Source: GCA-003244245 sp963823755 (GTDB taxonomy: Bacteria > Actinomycetota > Actinomycetes > Mycobacteriales > Pseudonocardiaceae). From it: a DNA stretch of 64,000 nucleotides. The notes under the pieces were generated by a model. The model made no database searches. It had not been told where the DNA came from and saw nothing but the letters and a program-made list of their open reading frames with translations. Position 1 is the first letter of the stretch. The number at the start of each line of letters is the position of its first letter. The stretch spans positions 248,001-312,000 of the forward strand of contig CAWGMP010000008.1 in NCBI GenBank assembly GCA_963823755.1, written 5' to 3'. Below are positions 26,414 through 34,562 of this stretch, one piece after another. The position numbers were made by a program, and so were the translations under genes.

Positions 26414-26683
26414 ATGAGCATGGTCATCGTCCTCGAGGTCATCGTCGCCATCATCGTGCTCGCGGTCGCCGTGCGGTTCGCGGTCCGGGATACCCGCCAG
26501 CGTCGCGATGTCAGCCCCGAGCAACGATTCCAGTCCGAGGACACCGGCGGGACGCAGCCGCACGCCGGCAAGCAGGTTGCGGAGCAGCACCCGAGCGAGG
26601 TCGCAGACCAGCGGGAGAGCGAAGAGGTCGCCGCGGTGAGTGCGTCGTCGACCGCCGGGGAGTCAGGCACGGAGACGCACTAG
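26414..26683 (+). CDS. Small single-pass membrane hypothetical protein
   Basis: An 89-residue protein with an N-terminal membrane helix (MVIVLEVIVAIIVLAVAV), a basic RDTRQRRD stretch and a hydrophilic, Glu/Ser/Gln-rich tail. ATG 26414 is preceded by GGGGAG at about 9 nt. It lies 9 bp before the proline dehydrogenase gene. No family recognised. Confidence 0.6.
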   Translation: MSMVIVLEVIVAIIVLAVAVRFAVRDTRQRRDVSPEQRFQSEDTGGTQPHAGKQVAEQHPSEVADQRESEEVAAVSASSTAGESGTETH

Positions 26684-26692
26684 CGTCATTCT

Positions 26693-27613
26693 GTGCTGCG
26701 TTCGCTGATCCTTGCCGCTGCCGGCAGTCCGTCCGTCCGGCGGCTCGTGGCCACCGCCCCGGTCAGCCGGTACGTCGTTCGCCGCTTCGTGGCCGGGGTA
26801 AGCACCGAGCAGGCGGTGGCAGCGGCCACTGCCCTGGTGGCCGATGGCCTGGCGGTGACCTTGGACCACCTGGGGGAAGGCGTCACGGATGAGGCCGGCG
26901 CGGAGTCCACCGTGCAGGCCTATTTCGAGCTGCTTGCTCGCTTGACCTCTGAGGGTTTCGCCAACCGGGCCGAGCTCAGCGTGAAGCTGTCCGCTGTGGG
27001 CCAGCAGTTGGACGGGGCACTGGCGCTGCGTAACGCCTCCCGGATCTGTGCGGCTGCCGAGCGGGCTGGTACCAGTGTCACTTTGGACGCCGAGGACCAC
27101 ACCTTCACCGACTCGACCCTGCGAGTACACGCCGAGCTTCGCCGCAGCTGGCCCACCACCGGGGCGGTGGTGCAGTCCTGCTTGCACCGCACGCTGGACG
27201 ACTGCCGGATATTGGCCGCCGAGGGTGCCAGAGTCCGGCTGTGCAAGGGCGCCTACGCTGAGCCGCTCGAGCTCGCTTTCCGGACGTCGCAGGAGGTCGC
27301 CCGCAATTTCGTGCGCTGCGCCAACGTCCTGCTCGCCGGACCGGGCTACCCCATGTTCGCCACCCACGACCCGCGGCTGATCGGCATCATGGGCGAGCGG
27401 GCCCGTTGGTACGGGCGCTGCCCGGGCAGCTACGAGTACCAGATGCTCTTCGGGGTGCGTCCAGTTGAGCAGCGACGGCTGGCCGCAGGCGGAGACACCG
27501 TCCGGGTGTATCTGCCCTACGGTTCGGATTGGTACTCCTACCTCATCAGACGGCTTGCCGAGCGACCCAGCAACGTCGTCTTCTTCTTCCGCGCCCTGGT
27601 GTCCGGTAGCTGA
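26693..27613 (+). CDS. Proline dehydrogenase
   Basis: A 306-residue FAD-dependent PutA-type TIM barrel that oxidises proline to pyrroline-5-carboxylate. Motifs: VTLDHLGEG, SVKLSA, LDAEDHTFTD, VRLCKGAYAEP, FATHDPRLI and VYLPYGSDWYSYLIRRLAERPSN (substrate-binding RRxAER). Length fits monofunctional Gram-positive ProDH. The next gene is proC, which catalyses the opposing last step of proline synthesis. Start 26693 is GTG. Confidence 0.92.
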   Translation: MLRSLILAAAGSPSVRRLVATAPVSRYVVRRFVAGVSTEQAVAAATALVADGLAVTLDHLGEGVTDEAGAESTVQAYFELLARLTSEGFANRAELSVKLSAVGQQLDGALALRNASRICAAAERAGTSVTLDAEDHTFTDSTLRVHAELRRSWPTTGAVVQSCLHRTLDDCRILAAEGARVRLCKGAYAEPLELAFRTSQEVARNFVRCANVLLAGPGYPMFATHDPRLIGIMGERARWYGRCPGSYEYQMLFGVRPVEQRRLAAGGDTVRVYLPYGSDWYSYLIRRLAERPSNVVFFFRALVSGS

Positions 27614-27672
27614 GTGCCAGCAGTCGAGCGCCGCCGCTGCGGATTGTCGGGGGACTATGGCACCCTGCGGCC

Positions 27673-28482
27673 ATGACCACGATCGCCGTCCTGGGCGCAG
27701 GCAAGATCGGTGAGGCCCTGCTGTCCGGGCTGCTCAATGCCGGTCTCAGCCCGAGCGACCTGATGTTCACCGAGCGCTCTCCCGACCGGTCTGCCCACCT
27801 TGAGCAGACCTACCGGGTACGCGCAGTCGACACTGCTACCGCGGCGGGCAAGGCCGACGTCCTGATCGTCGCCGTGAAGCCGCAGGACATCGACCCGCTG
27901 TTGGCTGAGCTCACCGGACTGGTCGACTCAGATACCCTGGTCGTGAGCCTGTGTGCCGGGTTGCCGACCGCGCTGTACGAACGTCGGCTCCCTGACGGTG
28001 TGCCGGTCGTGCGGGTGATGCCTAACACTCCGATGCTGGTCGGCGAGGCGATGAGCGCGCTGTCCGCCGGCCGCTTCGCCACCGAGGCTCACATGGAGTT
28101 GACCGAGCAACTGCTGGGCAGTGTGGGCAAGGTGGTTCGGGTTCCGGAGAATCAGCAGGACGCCGTCACCGCGCTGTCCGGATCCGGTCCAGCCTACTTC
28201 TTCTACCTGGTCGAAGCGATGATCGATGCGGGGATCATGCTCGGGTTACCTCGGCCGACCGTGACCGAACTGATCACCCAGTCTGCGGTCGGCGCAGCCC
28301 GGATGCTGCGCGAGACCGGTGACCACCCGGTGCTGCTGAGGGAGGCGGTCACCTCACCCGGCGGCACGACGATCATGGCGATCCGGGAGCTGGAGCGTCA
28401 CGGGGTGCGGGCGGCCTTATTGGCCGCCATCGAGGCGGCCCGGGAACGGTCGGTCGAACTCGGAGTCGCCCATCTCGACTGA
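27673..28482 (+). CDS. proC: Pyrroline-5-carboxylate reductase
   Basis: A 269-residue NADPH-dependent reductase making proline. N-terminal Rossmann motif AVLGAGKIGEALLSGLL, KPQDIDPLL, VVRVMPNTPMLVGEAM, and the signature LSGSGPAYFFYLVEAMIDAG; the C-terminus has VTSPGGTTIMAI. It is in the same position as in the mycobacterial locus, followed by the HTH and bS22-like genes. Confidence 0.95.
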   Translation: MTTIAVLGAGKIGEALLSGLLNAGLSPSDLMFTERSPDRSAHLEQTYRVRAVDTATAAGKADVLIVAVKPQDIDPLLAELTGLVDSDTLVVSLCAGLPTALYERRLPDGVPVVRVMPNTPMLVGEAMSALSAGRFATEAHMELTEQLLGSVGKVVRVPENQQDAVTALSGSGPAYFFYLVEAMIDAGIMLGLPRPTVTELITQSAVGAARMLRETGDHPVLLREAVTSPGGTTIMAIRELERHGVRAALLAAIEAARERSVELGVAHLD

Positions 28483-28626
28483 TACCACCCACAACAGACG
28501 TCAACTGCAACTCTATGGGAGTCGCACGGCCATCACCAGTCCCGCTACTCTCATCAGAACAGGTGCGTCACGGACCCTGGGAGGGGAAGCCCAGCGGGGC
28601 GCGACGTGGTGAGGACGCGATGACCC

Positions 28627-28833
28627 ATGCTGACGAACGAGCAAGCCGGGCCGACCAAAGTACAGTTCCTCACGGTCGCCGAGGTGGCCGCGATGATGCG
28701 GGTGTCCAAAATGACGGTTTACCGGCTGGTACACGCGGGCGAGCTGCCTGCGGTCCGCGTCGGGCGCTCCTTCCGGGTTCCGGAAGCGGCCGTGCACGGT
28801 TATCTGGAGAACGCCTACTTCGATGCGGGATGA
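28627..28833 (+). CDS. Excisionase-type helix-turn-helix protein
   Basis: A 68-residue MerR/excisionase-like winged helix (FLTVAEVAAMMRVSKMTVYRL, then HAGELPAVRVGRSFRVPEAAV). Equivalent to mycobacterial Rv0500A in sequence type and location. A chromosomal DNA-binding protein, not a phage excisionase; target genes unknown. Confidence 0.88.
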   Translation: MLTNEQAGPTKVQFLTVAEVAAMMRVSKMTVYRLVHAGELPAVRVGRSFRVPEAAVHGYLENAYFDAG

Positions 28834-28957
28834 GATCGGGTCGGGTGCAGGCCCCCGATCCGACCAGGGGTAACCTGGGAGACCGTTCGCGCCCACTACC
28901 GGGCATTTTACACCGCAGCGACGACCACTGCGGTCACAACCAGCGAGGAGGCCGGGC

Positions 28958-29059
28958 ATGGGCTCGGTGATCAAGAAGCGCCGCAAGCGCATGTCCAAGA
29001 AGAAGCACCGCAAGCTGCTGCGCAAGACCCGGGTCCAGCGCCGCAAGCTGAAGAAGTAA
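28958..29059 (+). CDS. bS22-like 33-residue ribosomal protein (AURKAIP1/COX24 domain)
   Basis: A 33-residue, extremely basic protein (GSVIKKRRKRMSKKKHRKL onward, ending RRKLKK). It matches the actinobacterial bS22-type small-subunit protein with an AURKAIP1/COX24 domain, annotated as Rv0500B in mycobacteria. AGGAGG lies upstream of ATG 28958. Short enough to be missed by automatic callers. Confidence 0.9.
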   Translation: MGSVIKKRRKRMSKKKHRKLLRKTRVQRRKLKK

Positions 29060-29132
29060 TTTCAGCGCCCAGCGATGGTCCGGGTGGGCTCCTTGCATGA
29101 TGCGCAGGTGCCCGTTCGGCGCAGGGAGCATC

Positions 29133-29998
29133 ATGTCGCCATCCACGGTGCTTGTCACTGGAGTAAGTCGTTTCGTCGGCGGCGAGCTGGTGGCCAGGCT
29201 CGCCGCCGACACCGCGATCGAGCGTGTTCTCGGGGTGGGATACCGTGTGGCCGCGCCGAGATCTGCTGCGCCGGATGGGCCGCGCCGAGTTCATCCCTGT
29301 CGACCTGCGCAATCCGCTGATCGCCAAGGTGATCTCTGCTGCCAGGGTCGACACTGTCGTGCACGTCTCGATGAGCGCTGGCTCGCGTGATCCGGCTGAC
29401 CCCAGAAATAATGGGGGCAGAATATGGACGCAGTGCGATGAAAGAGATGAACGTCATCGGCACCATGCAACTACTCGCGGCCTGCCAGAAGTCGACGACG
29501 GTGAGCCGGCTGGTGATGAAGTCCACTGGAGCGGTGTACGGGGTGAGCGCTCGGGATCAGGCAGTGTTCACTGAAAAGGGTCGGGTGCAGCTGCTGCACG
29601 AAGAGGATGCACTGGTTGTGCTCGAGCGAGCCACTAAAGCACAGCTACCCGGGGTCTTCAACGTCGGTGGCGACGGAGTACTGCTGCTGTCTCAGGCGAT
29701 TCGCCGGGTGGGACGACTTCCGGTCCCTATACCTGAGCTGGCGGTGGCCACCGTTGGGCGGTTGCTGCGCAGCGTCCAGCTTGTCGACTACTCCCCGGAG
29801 CAAAGTCGATTTCTCAACTTCGGCCGCGTGCTGGACACCACCCGGTTGCGCACCGAGTTCGGCTTCGCGCCCCGATGGACCACCGCCCAGGCGTTCGACG
29901 ACTACGTGCATGGCCGAGCGTTGCGGCCCACGATCGACCCGAAGCGGGTGGCTGCGGCGCAGCGCTGCCTGCTCACGCTCGCCGCCCGGTTACGGTAG
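29133..29998 (+). pseudogene. NAD-dependent epimerase (GalE2-like), frameshifted and internally deleted
   Basis: The pieces match mycobacterial Rv0501 end to end. From ATG 29133, STVLVTGVSRFVGGELVARL is the NAD-binding start. After a shift near 29240 comes DLLRRMGRAEFIPVDLRNPL and VDTVVHV. After a second near 29395 come AMKEMNVIGTMQLLAACQK and KSTGAVYGVS. Then FTEKG joins directly to RVQLLHEEDAL, removing about 70 family residues that include the substrate-binding region. The C-terminal third is intact to the stop. It cannot encode an active enzyme. Confidence 0.8.
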
Positions 29999-30028
29999 CC
30001 GAGCGGTTGCGCGAATGGTCGAGCCGCA

Positions 30029-30865
30029 GTGGTATCGGGCGTTGACCGATCTGCTGCATTCCTGAACCGACGATTGTGCGGCGACTACGGTGTCGATGAA
30101 TTCGGCTTCGACCCGGGCCTCACCGATCATGTGCTGCTCCCGCTGCTGCGGCCGTTGTACCGCACGTGGTTCCGGGTCGAGCCGCTCGGTATCCACCACG
30201 TGCCCGCCCAGGGCGGTGCTCTTGTGGTCGCGAACCATTCCGGAACACTGCCGCTGGATGCGTTGATGACCGCGGTGGCGGTGCGTGACAAGCATTCGGT
30301 TGGGCGGCACCTGCGGATGCTCGGCGCCGACCTGATATTCCGTACCCCGATGGTCGGCTCGCTGGCTCGAAAGTCGGGACAGACCCTGGCCTGCGTCCCC
30401 GACGCTGAGCGATTACTCAATTCCGGTGAACTGGTGGGGGTATGGCCGGAGGGATTCAAGGGCCTCGGCAAACACTACCGCCACCGGTACAAGCTGCAGC
30501 GTTTTGGGCGCGGGGGGTTCGTCTCCGCAGCGTTGCGTACACAGACGCCCATCATCCCCTGCGCTATCGTGGGCGCCGAGGAGATCTATCCGATGATCGG
30601 CGATATCACGCTACTGGCTCGATTGCTCAACATTCCGTACTTCCCGGTGACGCCGCTCTTCCCACTGCTAGGGCCACTCGGGATGATACCGCTACCATCG
30701 AAGTGGTACATCGAGTTCGGCGAGCCGGTCCGAACTGACGTGTACGAGTCGGATGCCGCTGATGATCTGATGCTGGTCTTCACCCTCACCGATCAGGTGC
30801 GCGAGAGCATTCAGGAGACCCTGTACCGGTTGCTCACCCAGCGCCGCAACCTATTTTTCAGGTGA
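30029..30865 (+). CDS. Lysophospholipid acyltransferase (PlsC-like)
   Basis: A 278-residue acyltransferase of the 1-acyl-glycerol-3-phosphate type. NHSGTLPLD supplies the HX4D motif, VWPEGFKGLGK the third motif, and PIIPCAIVGAEE the fourth. Mycobacterial Rv0502 has the same core but about 80 more N-terminal residues. Here GTG 30029 begins only about 10 residues before the conserved core, just after the broken epimerase, so the leader has probably been lost. It is likely membrane-associated and acts in phospholipid synthesis. Confidence 0.85.
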   Translation: MVSGVDRSAAFLNRRLCGDYGVDEFGFDPGLTDHVLLPLLRPLYRTWFRVEPLGIHHVPAQGGALVVANHSGTLPLDALMTAVAVRDKHSVGRHLRMLGADLIFRTPMVGSLARKSGQTLACVPDAERLLNSGELVGVWPEGFKGLGKHYRHRYKLQRFGRGGFVSAALRTQTPIIPCAIVGAEEIYPMIGDITLLARLLNIPYFPVTPLFPLLGPLGMIPLPSKWYIEFGEPVRTDVYESDAADDLMLVFTLTDQVRESIQETLYRLLTQRRNLFFR

Positions 30866-30905
30866 ACTGCCATCCTGGGCAAGCTCTGGGCACGTCCAGC
30901 CCGGG

Positions 30906-31865
30906 TCAGGCGCGGAAGCGACGATGGTAGGCGAGTCTGGCGGCGACTGCACCAGCTACTACTCCGACGCCCAGTACTGACGGCACGCCGATCTTCGCGG
31001 CCTTGCGACCGGTTCGGAAGTCCCGGATCTCCCAGCCCCGTGCCCGAGCAGTCTCCCGAAGTTCGGGGTCAGGGTTCACCGCGACGGCAGTACCCACCAA
31101 GGAGAGCATCGGAATGTCATTAGCCGAGTCGGAGTAGGCCGTGCAGCGTTGTAGGTCAAGCCCTTCGTCGGCGGCCAATGCACGCACTGCTTGGGCCTTG
31201 GCTGCTCCGTGCAGGATGTCGCCTACCAGCTGGCCCGTGTACACGCCATCGACGGTCTCGGCTACGGTGCCCAGCGCCCCGGTGAGGCCGAGCCGGTGGG
31301 CGATGATCGTGGCCAGTTCCACGGGAGTGGCAGTGACCAGCCACACTCGTTGGCCGGCGTCGAGGTGCATCTGAGCCAGCGCCAATGTCCCGGGCCAGAT
31401 CCGCTCGGCCATCAGCTCGTCGTAGATGTCCTCGCCGAGTTCGACGAACTGCCGGGTAGACCTACCAGCCACGAACGACAGCGCCTGTTCACGGTTGGTG
31501 CGAATTTCTGCGAGGCTGAGCTCCTTGCCGAACACTCTGAACTTCAGCTGCTGCCACGCGAGCGCCGTGAGCGCCCCAGCGGGGAAGAAGTTCCGGGCAG
31601 TCAGGCCCCGAGCGAAGTAGAAGATCGACGCGCCCCGCATCATGGTGTTGTCGACGTCGAAGAACGCGGCTGCGGTGAGGTCCGCGGGGATCTCCAGCGC
31701 CTCGTCCAAGTCCGCAGCACCCGCACCAACGGGGACGGATTCTGCGCCAGCTTCCCCAGTAAGGGTGGCCAGGGCGACTTTCTCCTCTCGGATGTCCTGA
31801 TGACGCCGTCGTCGCACTAGATCATGCCCCGGGTATCGGAGGTGACCCTTCCTCTTCGGTCCCAC
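30906..31865 (-). CDS. HAD-IB family hydrolase, SerB1-like
   Basis: A haloacid-dehalogenase phosphatase of up to 319 residues. The nucleophile motif FFDVDNTMM has Asp70/Asp72, motif II is WLVTATPVELA, and YSDSANDIPML carries the acidic motif IV. A hydrophobic C-terminal segment (VLGVGVVAGAVAARLA) may anchor it. Mycobacterial Rv0505c is a distant relative in the same position. The start is uncertain: GTG 31865 or GTG 31817. Confidence 0.85.
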   Translation of the reverse strand: MGPKRKGHLRYPGHDLVRRRRHQDIREEKVALATLTGEAGAESVPVGAGAADLDEALEIPADLTAAAFFDVDNTMMRGASIFYFARGLTARNFFPAGALTALAWQQLKFRVFGKELSLAEIRTNREQALSFVAGRSTRQFVELGEDIYDELMAERIWPGTLALAQMHLDAGQRVWLVTATPVELATIIAHRLGLTGALGTVAETVDGVYTGQLVGDILHGAAKAQAVRALAADEGLDLQRCTAYSDSANDIPMLSLVGTAVAVNPDPELRETARARGWEIRDFRTGRKAAKIGVPSVLGVGVVAGAVAARLAYHRRFRA

Positions 31866-31964
31866 TCAAGAGTAAGCCGATCAACAGACTGCCGTGATGG
31901 CTTCTCCTGAGCAACCAAACAAAAAGATCTAGCCGACATACAGTGGGCGAAATTGAGCTGACAA

Positions 31965-33182
31965 CTAAGCAGGTGGAAGCAACCGAGGCTGCAGAATCCA
32001 TGGCGGCAGGGGAGTGGCGGGTGGTGGGGAATCCTGTCCTGGGAGGGGACGCCAAGGATCTGGACGCAACGGTTCGGTGCCGGGTCGGCTCGGGTTGGGC
32101 AGGACACCACCGGGGTTTCGGGTGCTCGGAAGTCCAGACGGGCCGCTTGGGCCGTTCTGAGCCGGAACACGAACCGGATTCCCTGAAGATGGCCGGGGGA
32201 GCAGGTTGGGTGGCACGATCATGTTGCTCGGCGGGGTCACCTCTGGTGTACCGGTTACATCCGGCAAGGGTGCCGCCGAGGAGGTTCCGTCCACCGGTGG
32301 GATCGGCTTGCAGGCGTTCCGGGCCGGCATCAGTCCCAGCTCGTCGCGGGTGCCGGAGGTGATCGTGACGCAGCTGGAGCGGTGGCTCAGGGCAGCGACT
32401 CTTGCGACCACCCGATCCAGCAGTCCGAGCGTGCTGTCCAACCGTGCCTTGGTGGGCAACGGGAGAGCGGCTCCGATCGCTGAGAGCCGGCCTTTCTGCT
32501 GTTCGGCCCAGCTGCGCAAGGAGGAGAGGCTGTTGGCCTGCCCGCTGATGGCCAGGCCGGTGAGGAGTCTGGCTCCTGCGGTGGCATCTGAGTCGAAGTC
32601 ATCGAGCGCGCGGAGGAACTTGCTCTGCCCGGTGGACCAGTTCCCCGTGGCGTCCGCCTGGTCAGCCATGATCTCGATCTCGTTCACCCGCGCGCTGGCG
32701 AACTCCAGATGCTTGAGTGCCTTGGGCTGGTCACCGAAGGTCAATCCCAGTTCGGCGGACTCGGTGGTGCGCTTGAAGCTGTACAACGCGTCACCGGGCA
32801 GTGCGTCTCGGGACAACAGGACGCTCATCCCGGACAGCGACATCAACAGGCACAAGCCTGCAGCCGCTGCCACGACCAACCGTCCTCGAGTCTGATCTGG
32901 TACCCAACGACGAGCGCGGACACCCCGCAGCGGCAAGACGGGACTGTTGCCCTCGCACACCACGGAGGAGAACTCCGCCATGACGCGCTGGCGCATCCGA
33001 TCCCGTTCGACCGAATTCGGACCGCCTGTTCCGCCGGTCTGGCGCAACACCGCAACCACGGCCAACTCACGCCGCCAAGTTCGGTCAGAGACGCTGCACA
33101 TGCCTGTATCCACAGCACGGGCGAAGCTCTCTTCGTCCTGCTCGTCGCTACTCCGACCCCCGGATGTGCGCGTCGTCCTCAC
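31965..33182 (-). CDS. DUF5667 domain membrane protein
   Basis: About 405 residues from GTG 33182. A cytoplasmic N-terminus (RRELAVVAVLR, RDRMRQRVMAEF) is followed by one membrane helix (LVVAAAAGLCLLMSLSGMSVLL), the DUF5667 domain (SRDALPGDALYSFKRTTESAELGLT onward) and a long Pro-rich exported tail. Such genes sit directly after BldN-type ECF sigma factors in actinobacteria; a sensor or anti-sigma-like role is a reasonable inference but not shown. Confidence 0.82.
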   Translation of the reverse strand: MRTTRTSGGRSSDEQDEESFARAVDTGMCSVSDRTWRRELAVVAVLRQTGGTGGPNSVERDRMRQRVMAEFSSVVCEGNSPVLPLRGVRARRWVPDQTRGRLVVAAAAGLCLLMSLSGMSVLLSRDALPGDALYSFKRTTESAELGLTFGDQPKALKHLEFASARVNEIEIMADQADATGNWSTGQSKFLRALDDFDSDATAGARLLTGLAISGQANSLSSLRSWAEQQKGRLSAIGAALPLPTKARLDSTLGLLDRVVARVAALSHRSSCVTITSGTRDELGLMPARNACKPIPPVDGTSSAAPLPDVTGTPEVTPPSNMIVPPNLLPRPSSGNPVRVPAQNGPSGPSGLPSTRNPGGVLPNPSRPGTEPLRPDPWRPLPGQDSPPPATPLPPWILQPRLLPPA

Positions 33183-33276
33183 CGCCTTCGGGCCCTCGGG
33201 CCATGTCCCTGGGAGCAACGAGCGGCAATCCGGGTGGTTACGCCCGACCGGCGCATGCCGGGTACCGGTGTGATCG

Positions 33277-34071
33277 TCATCGCAGGCCCTCGGGCAGCAG
33301 CTGTGCCAGCCTGCGGACCGCTCGATGTTGTAGGGCCTTGACCGCGCCTTCGTTGCGACCCATCACAGCCGCCGTCTCCGAGACCGACAGGCCCTGCATG
33401 AACCGCAGCATGATGCACTCCTGCTGATCCCGGCCCAGCTGGGCGACGCAGCGCATGAGCTCGGCAGCGGTGGCCTCTTCGACCACCTCGTGCTCCGGGC
33501 CGCGGTCGTCCGCGCTGGAGTCCAGAATGTCGGCTGTGGTCATCTCCAGCCGGTAACGACTGGATTTGACATGGTCGAGGACCAGGTTACGCGCGATGGT
33601 GACGAACCAGGCGCCGACGTCGCGGCCCTGGTAGCTCACCGACGAGATCCGGCGCAACGCGCGCAGGAAGGTCTCGCTTGTGAGGTCTTCGGCCAGCGGA
33701 CGATCACCCACCCGGAACAGAACGAAACGGAAGACCACATCGACGTAACGGTCATAGAGCCGGCCGAAGGCATCTTGATCGCCTTGCTGGGCGGCGGCGA
33801 CGAGTTCCCACGCTGCAGTGTCGACCTCTGGCCCGGCGGCGCCGACACCCCCGGTGGTGTGGTCCGTCGTACCTGGGCCTGGCGTGCTCGGGCCTGGTGG
33901 GCTCGGATCTGGGACCGGCTCTGTCTTGGGCCGGGAGGCGAACTTCACGCGATCAGGCGCCGGGCTTCGACACGGTCTAGCGCCGATCGGCGTAACCGGC
34001 GCAGCTGTGGTCGGGGGCCGTCCGCACGGCAGCTCGCCATCACGGATCGGCCCCGGGGTTCCGAGGACCAT
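33277..34071 (-). CDS. ECF sigma factor, BldN-like
   Basis: About 264 residues. After a Pro/Gly-rich leader (about 75 residues), sigma region 2 (FGRLYDRYVDVVFRFVLFRV, DLTSETFLRALRRI) and region 4 (RDQQECIMLRFMQGLSVSET, GRNEGAVKALQHRAVRRL) are complete. Resembles actinobacterial sigma factors called BldN family. The long N-terminal extension recalls the pro-sequence of Streptomyces BldN. Start uncertain (ATG 34071 or GTG 34092). Upstream of and co-directional with the DUF5667 gene. Confidence 0.87.
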   Translation of the reverse strand: MVLGTPGPIRDGELPCGRPPTTAAPVTPIGARPCRSPAPDRVKFASRPKTEPVPDPSPPGPSTPGPGTTDHTTGGVGAAGPEVDTAAWELVAAAQQGDQDAFGRLYDRYVDVVFRFVLFRVGDRPLAEDLTSETFLRALRRISSVSYQGRDVGAWFVTIARNLVLDHVKSSRYRLEMTTADILDSSADDRGPEHEVVEEATAAELMRCVAQLGRDQQECIMLRFMQGLSVSETAAVMGRNEGAVKALQHRAVRRLAQLLPEGLR

Positions 34072-34261
34072 CTCGGTTGCGGCATGAGCCACTCCTCGTT
34101 TGCTCGTGCCGACCGTTCGCGTCAACGGTCGCCTAAGGCGTGCGGAAGCATACGACGGCGACACGTTACGCGCTGCACCTCCCGGGCTTCGGACCGTACG
34201 CAGCTGTGCGGAGTCCGTGGTGGCGGACAGCCCGGGGTGGCGGCAGTGGCAGGATGAGGGG

Positions 34262-34501
34262 ATGCGCCACGAGGTGACGTTGCTGGTCCGGGACGACTGC
34301 CAGGCGTGTGCCGCGGCTCGCGAGGACATCGCCCGGATCTGCGCCGAATTGGACGTTGCGTGGCGAACCAGCGACGTCGATGCGGACCCTGAACTGCGGG
34401 CCGAGTACGGCGACCGGGTCCCGGTGATCCTCGTCGACGGACGGGAACACGGCTTTTGGGCGGTGCAGGAACAGCGCCTGCGAGCTGCACTCACCCGGTA
34501 A
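34262..34501 (+). CDS. Glutaredoxin-like protein
   Basis: A 79-residue thioredoxin-fold protein (DUF836/glutaredoxin-like) with redox motif CQAC near residue 14 and the cis-Pro in DRVPVILVDG. Corresponds to mycobacterial Rv0508, which also lies upstream of hemA. Good AGGATGAGGGG site before ATG 34262. Divergent from the sigma factor gene. Confidence 0.9.
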   Translation: MRHEVTLLVRDDCQACAAAREDIARICAELDVAWRTSDVDADPELRAEYGDRVPVILVDGREHGFWAVQEQRLRAALTR

Positions 34502-34562
34502 GCATTATGACGATCTGGTCACCGATCGAACCTTTCGCCGCAGGGAAGCCGAACTGGCAGAC

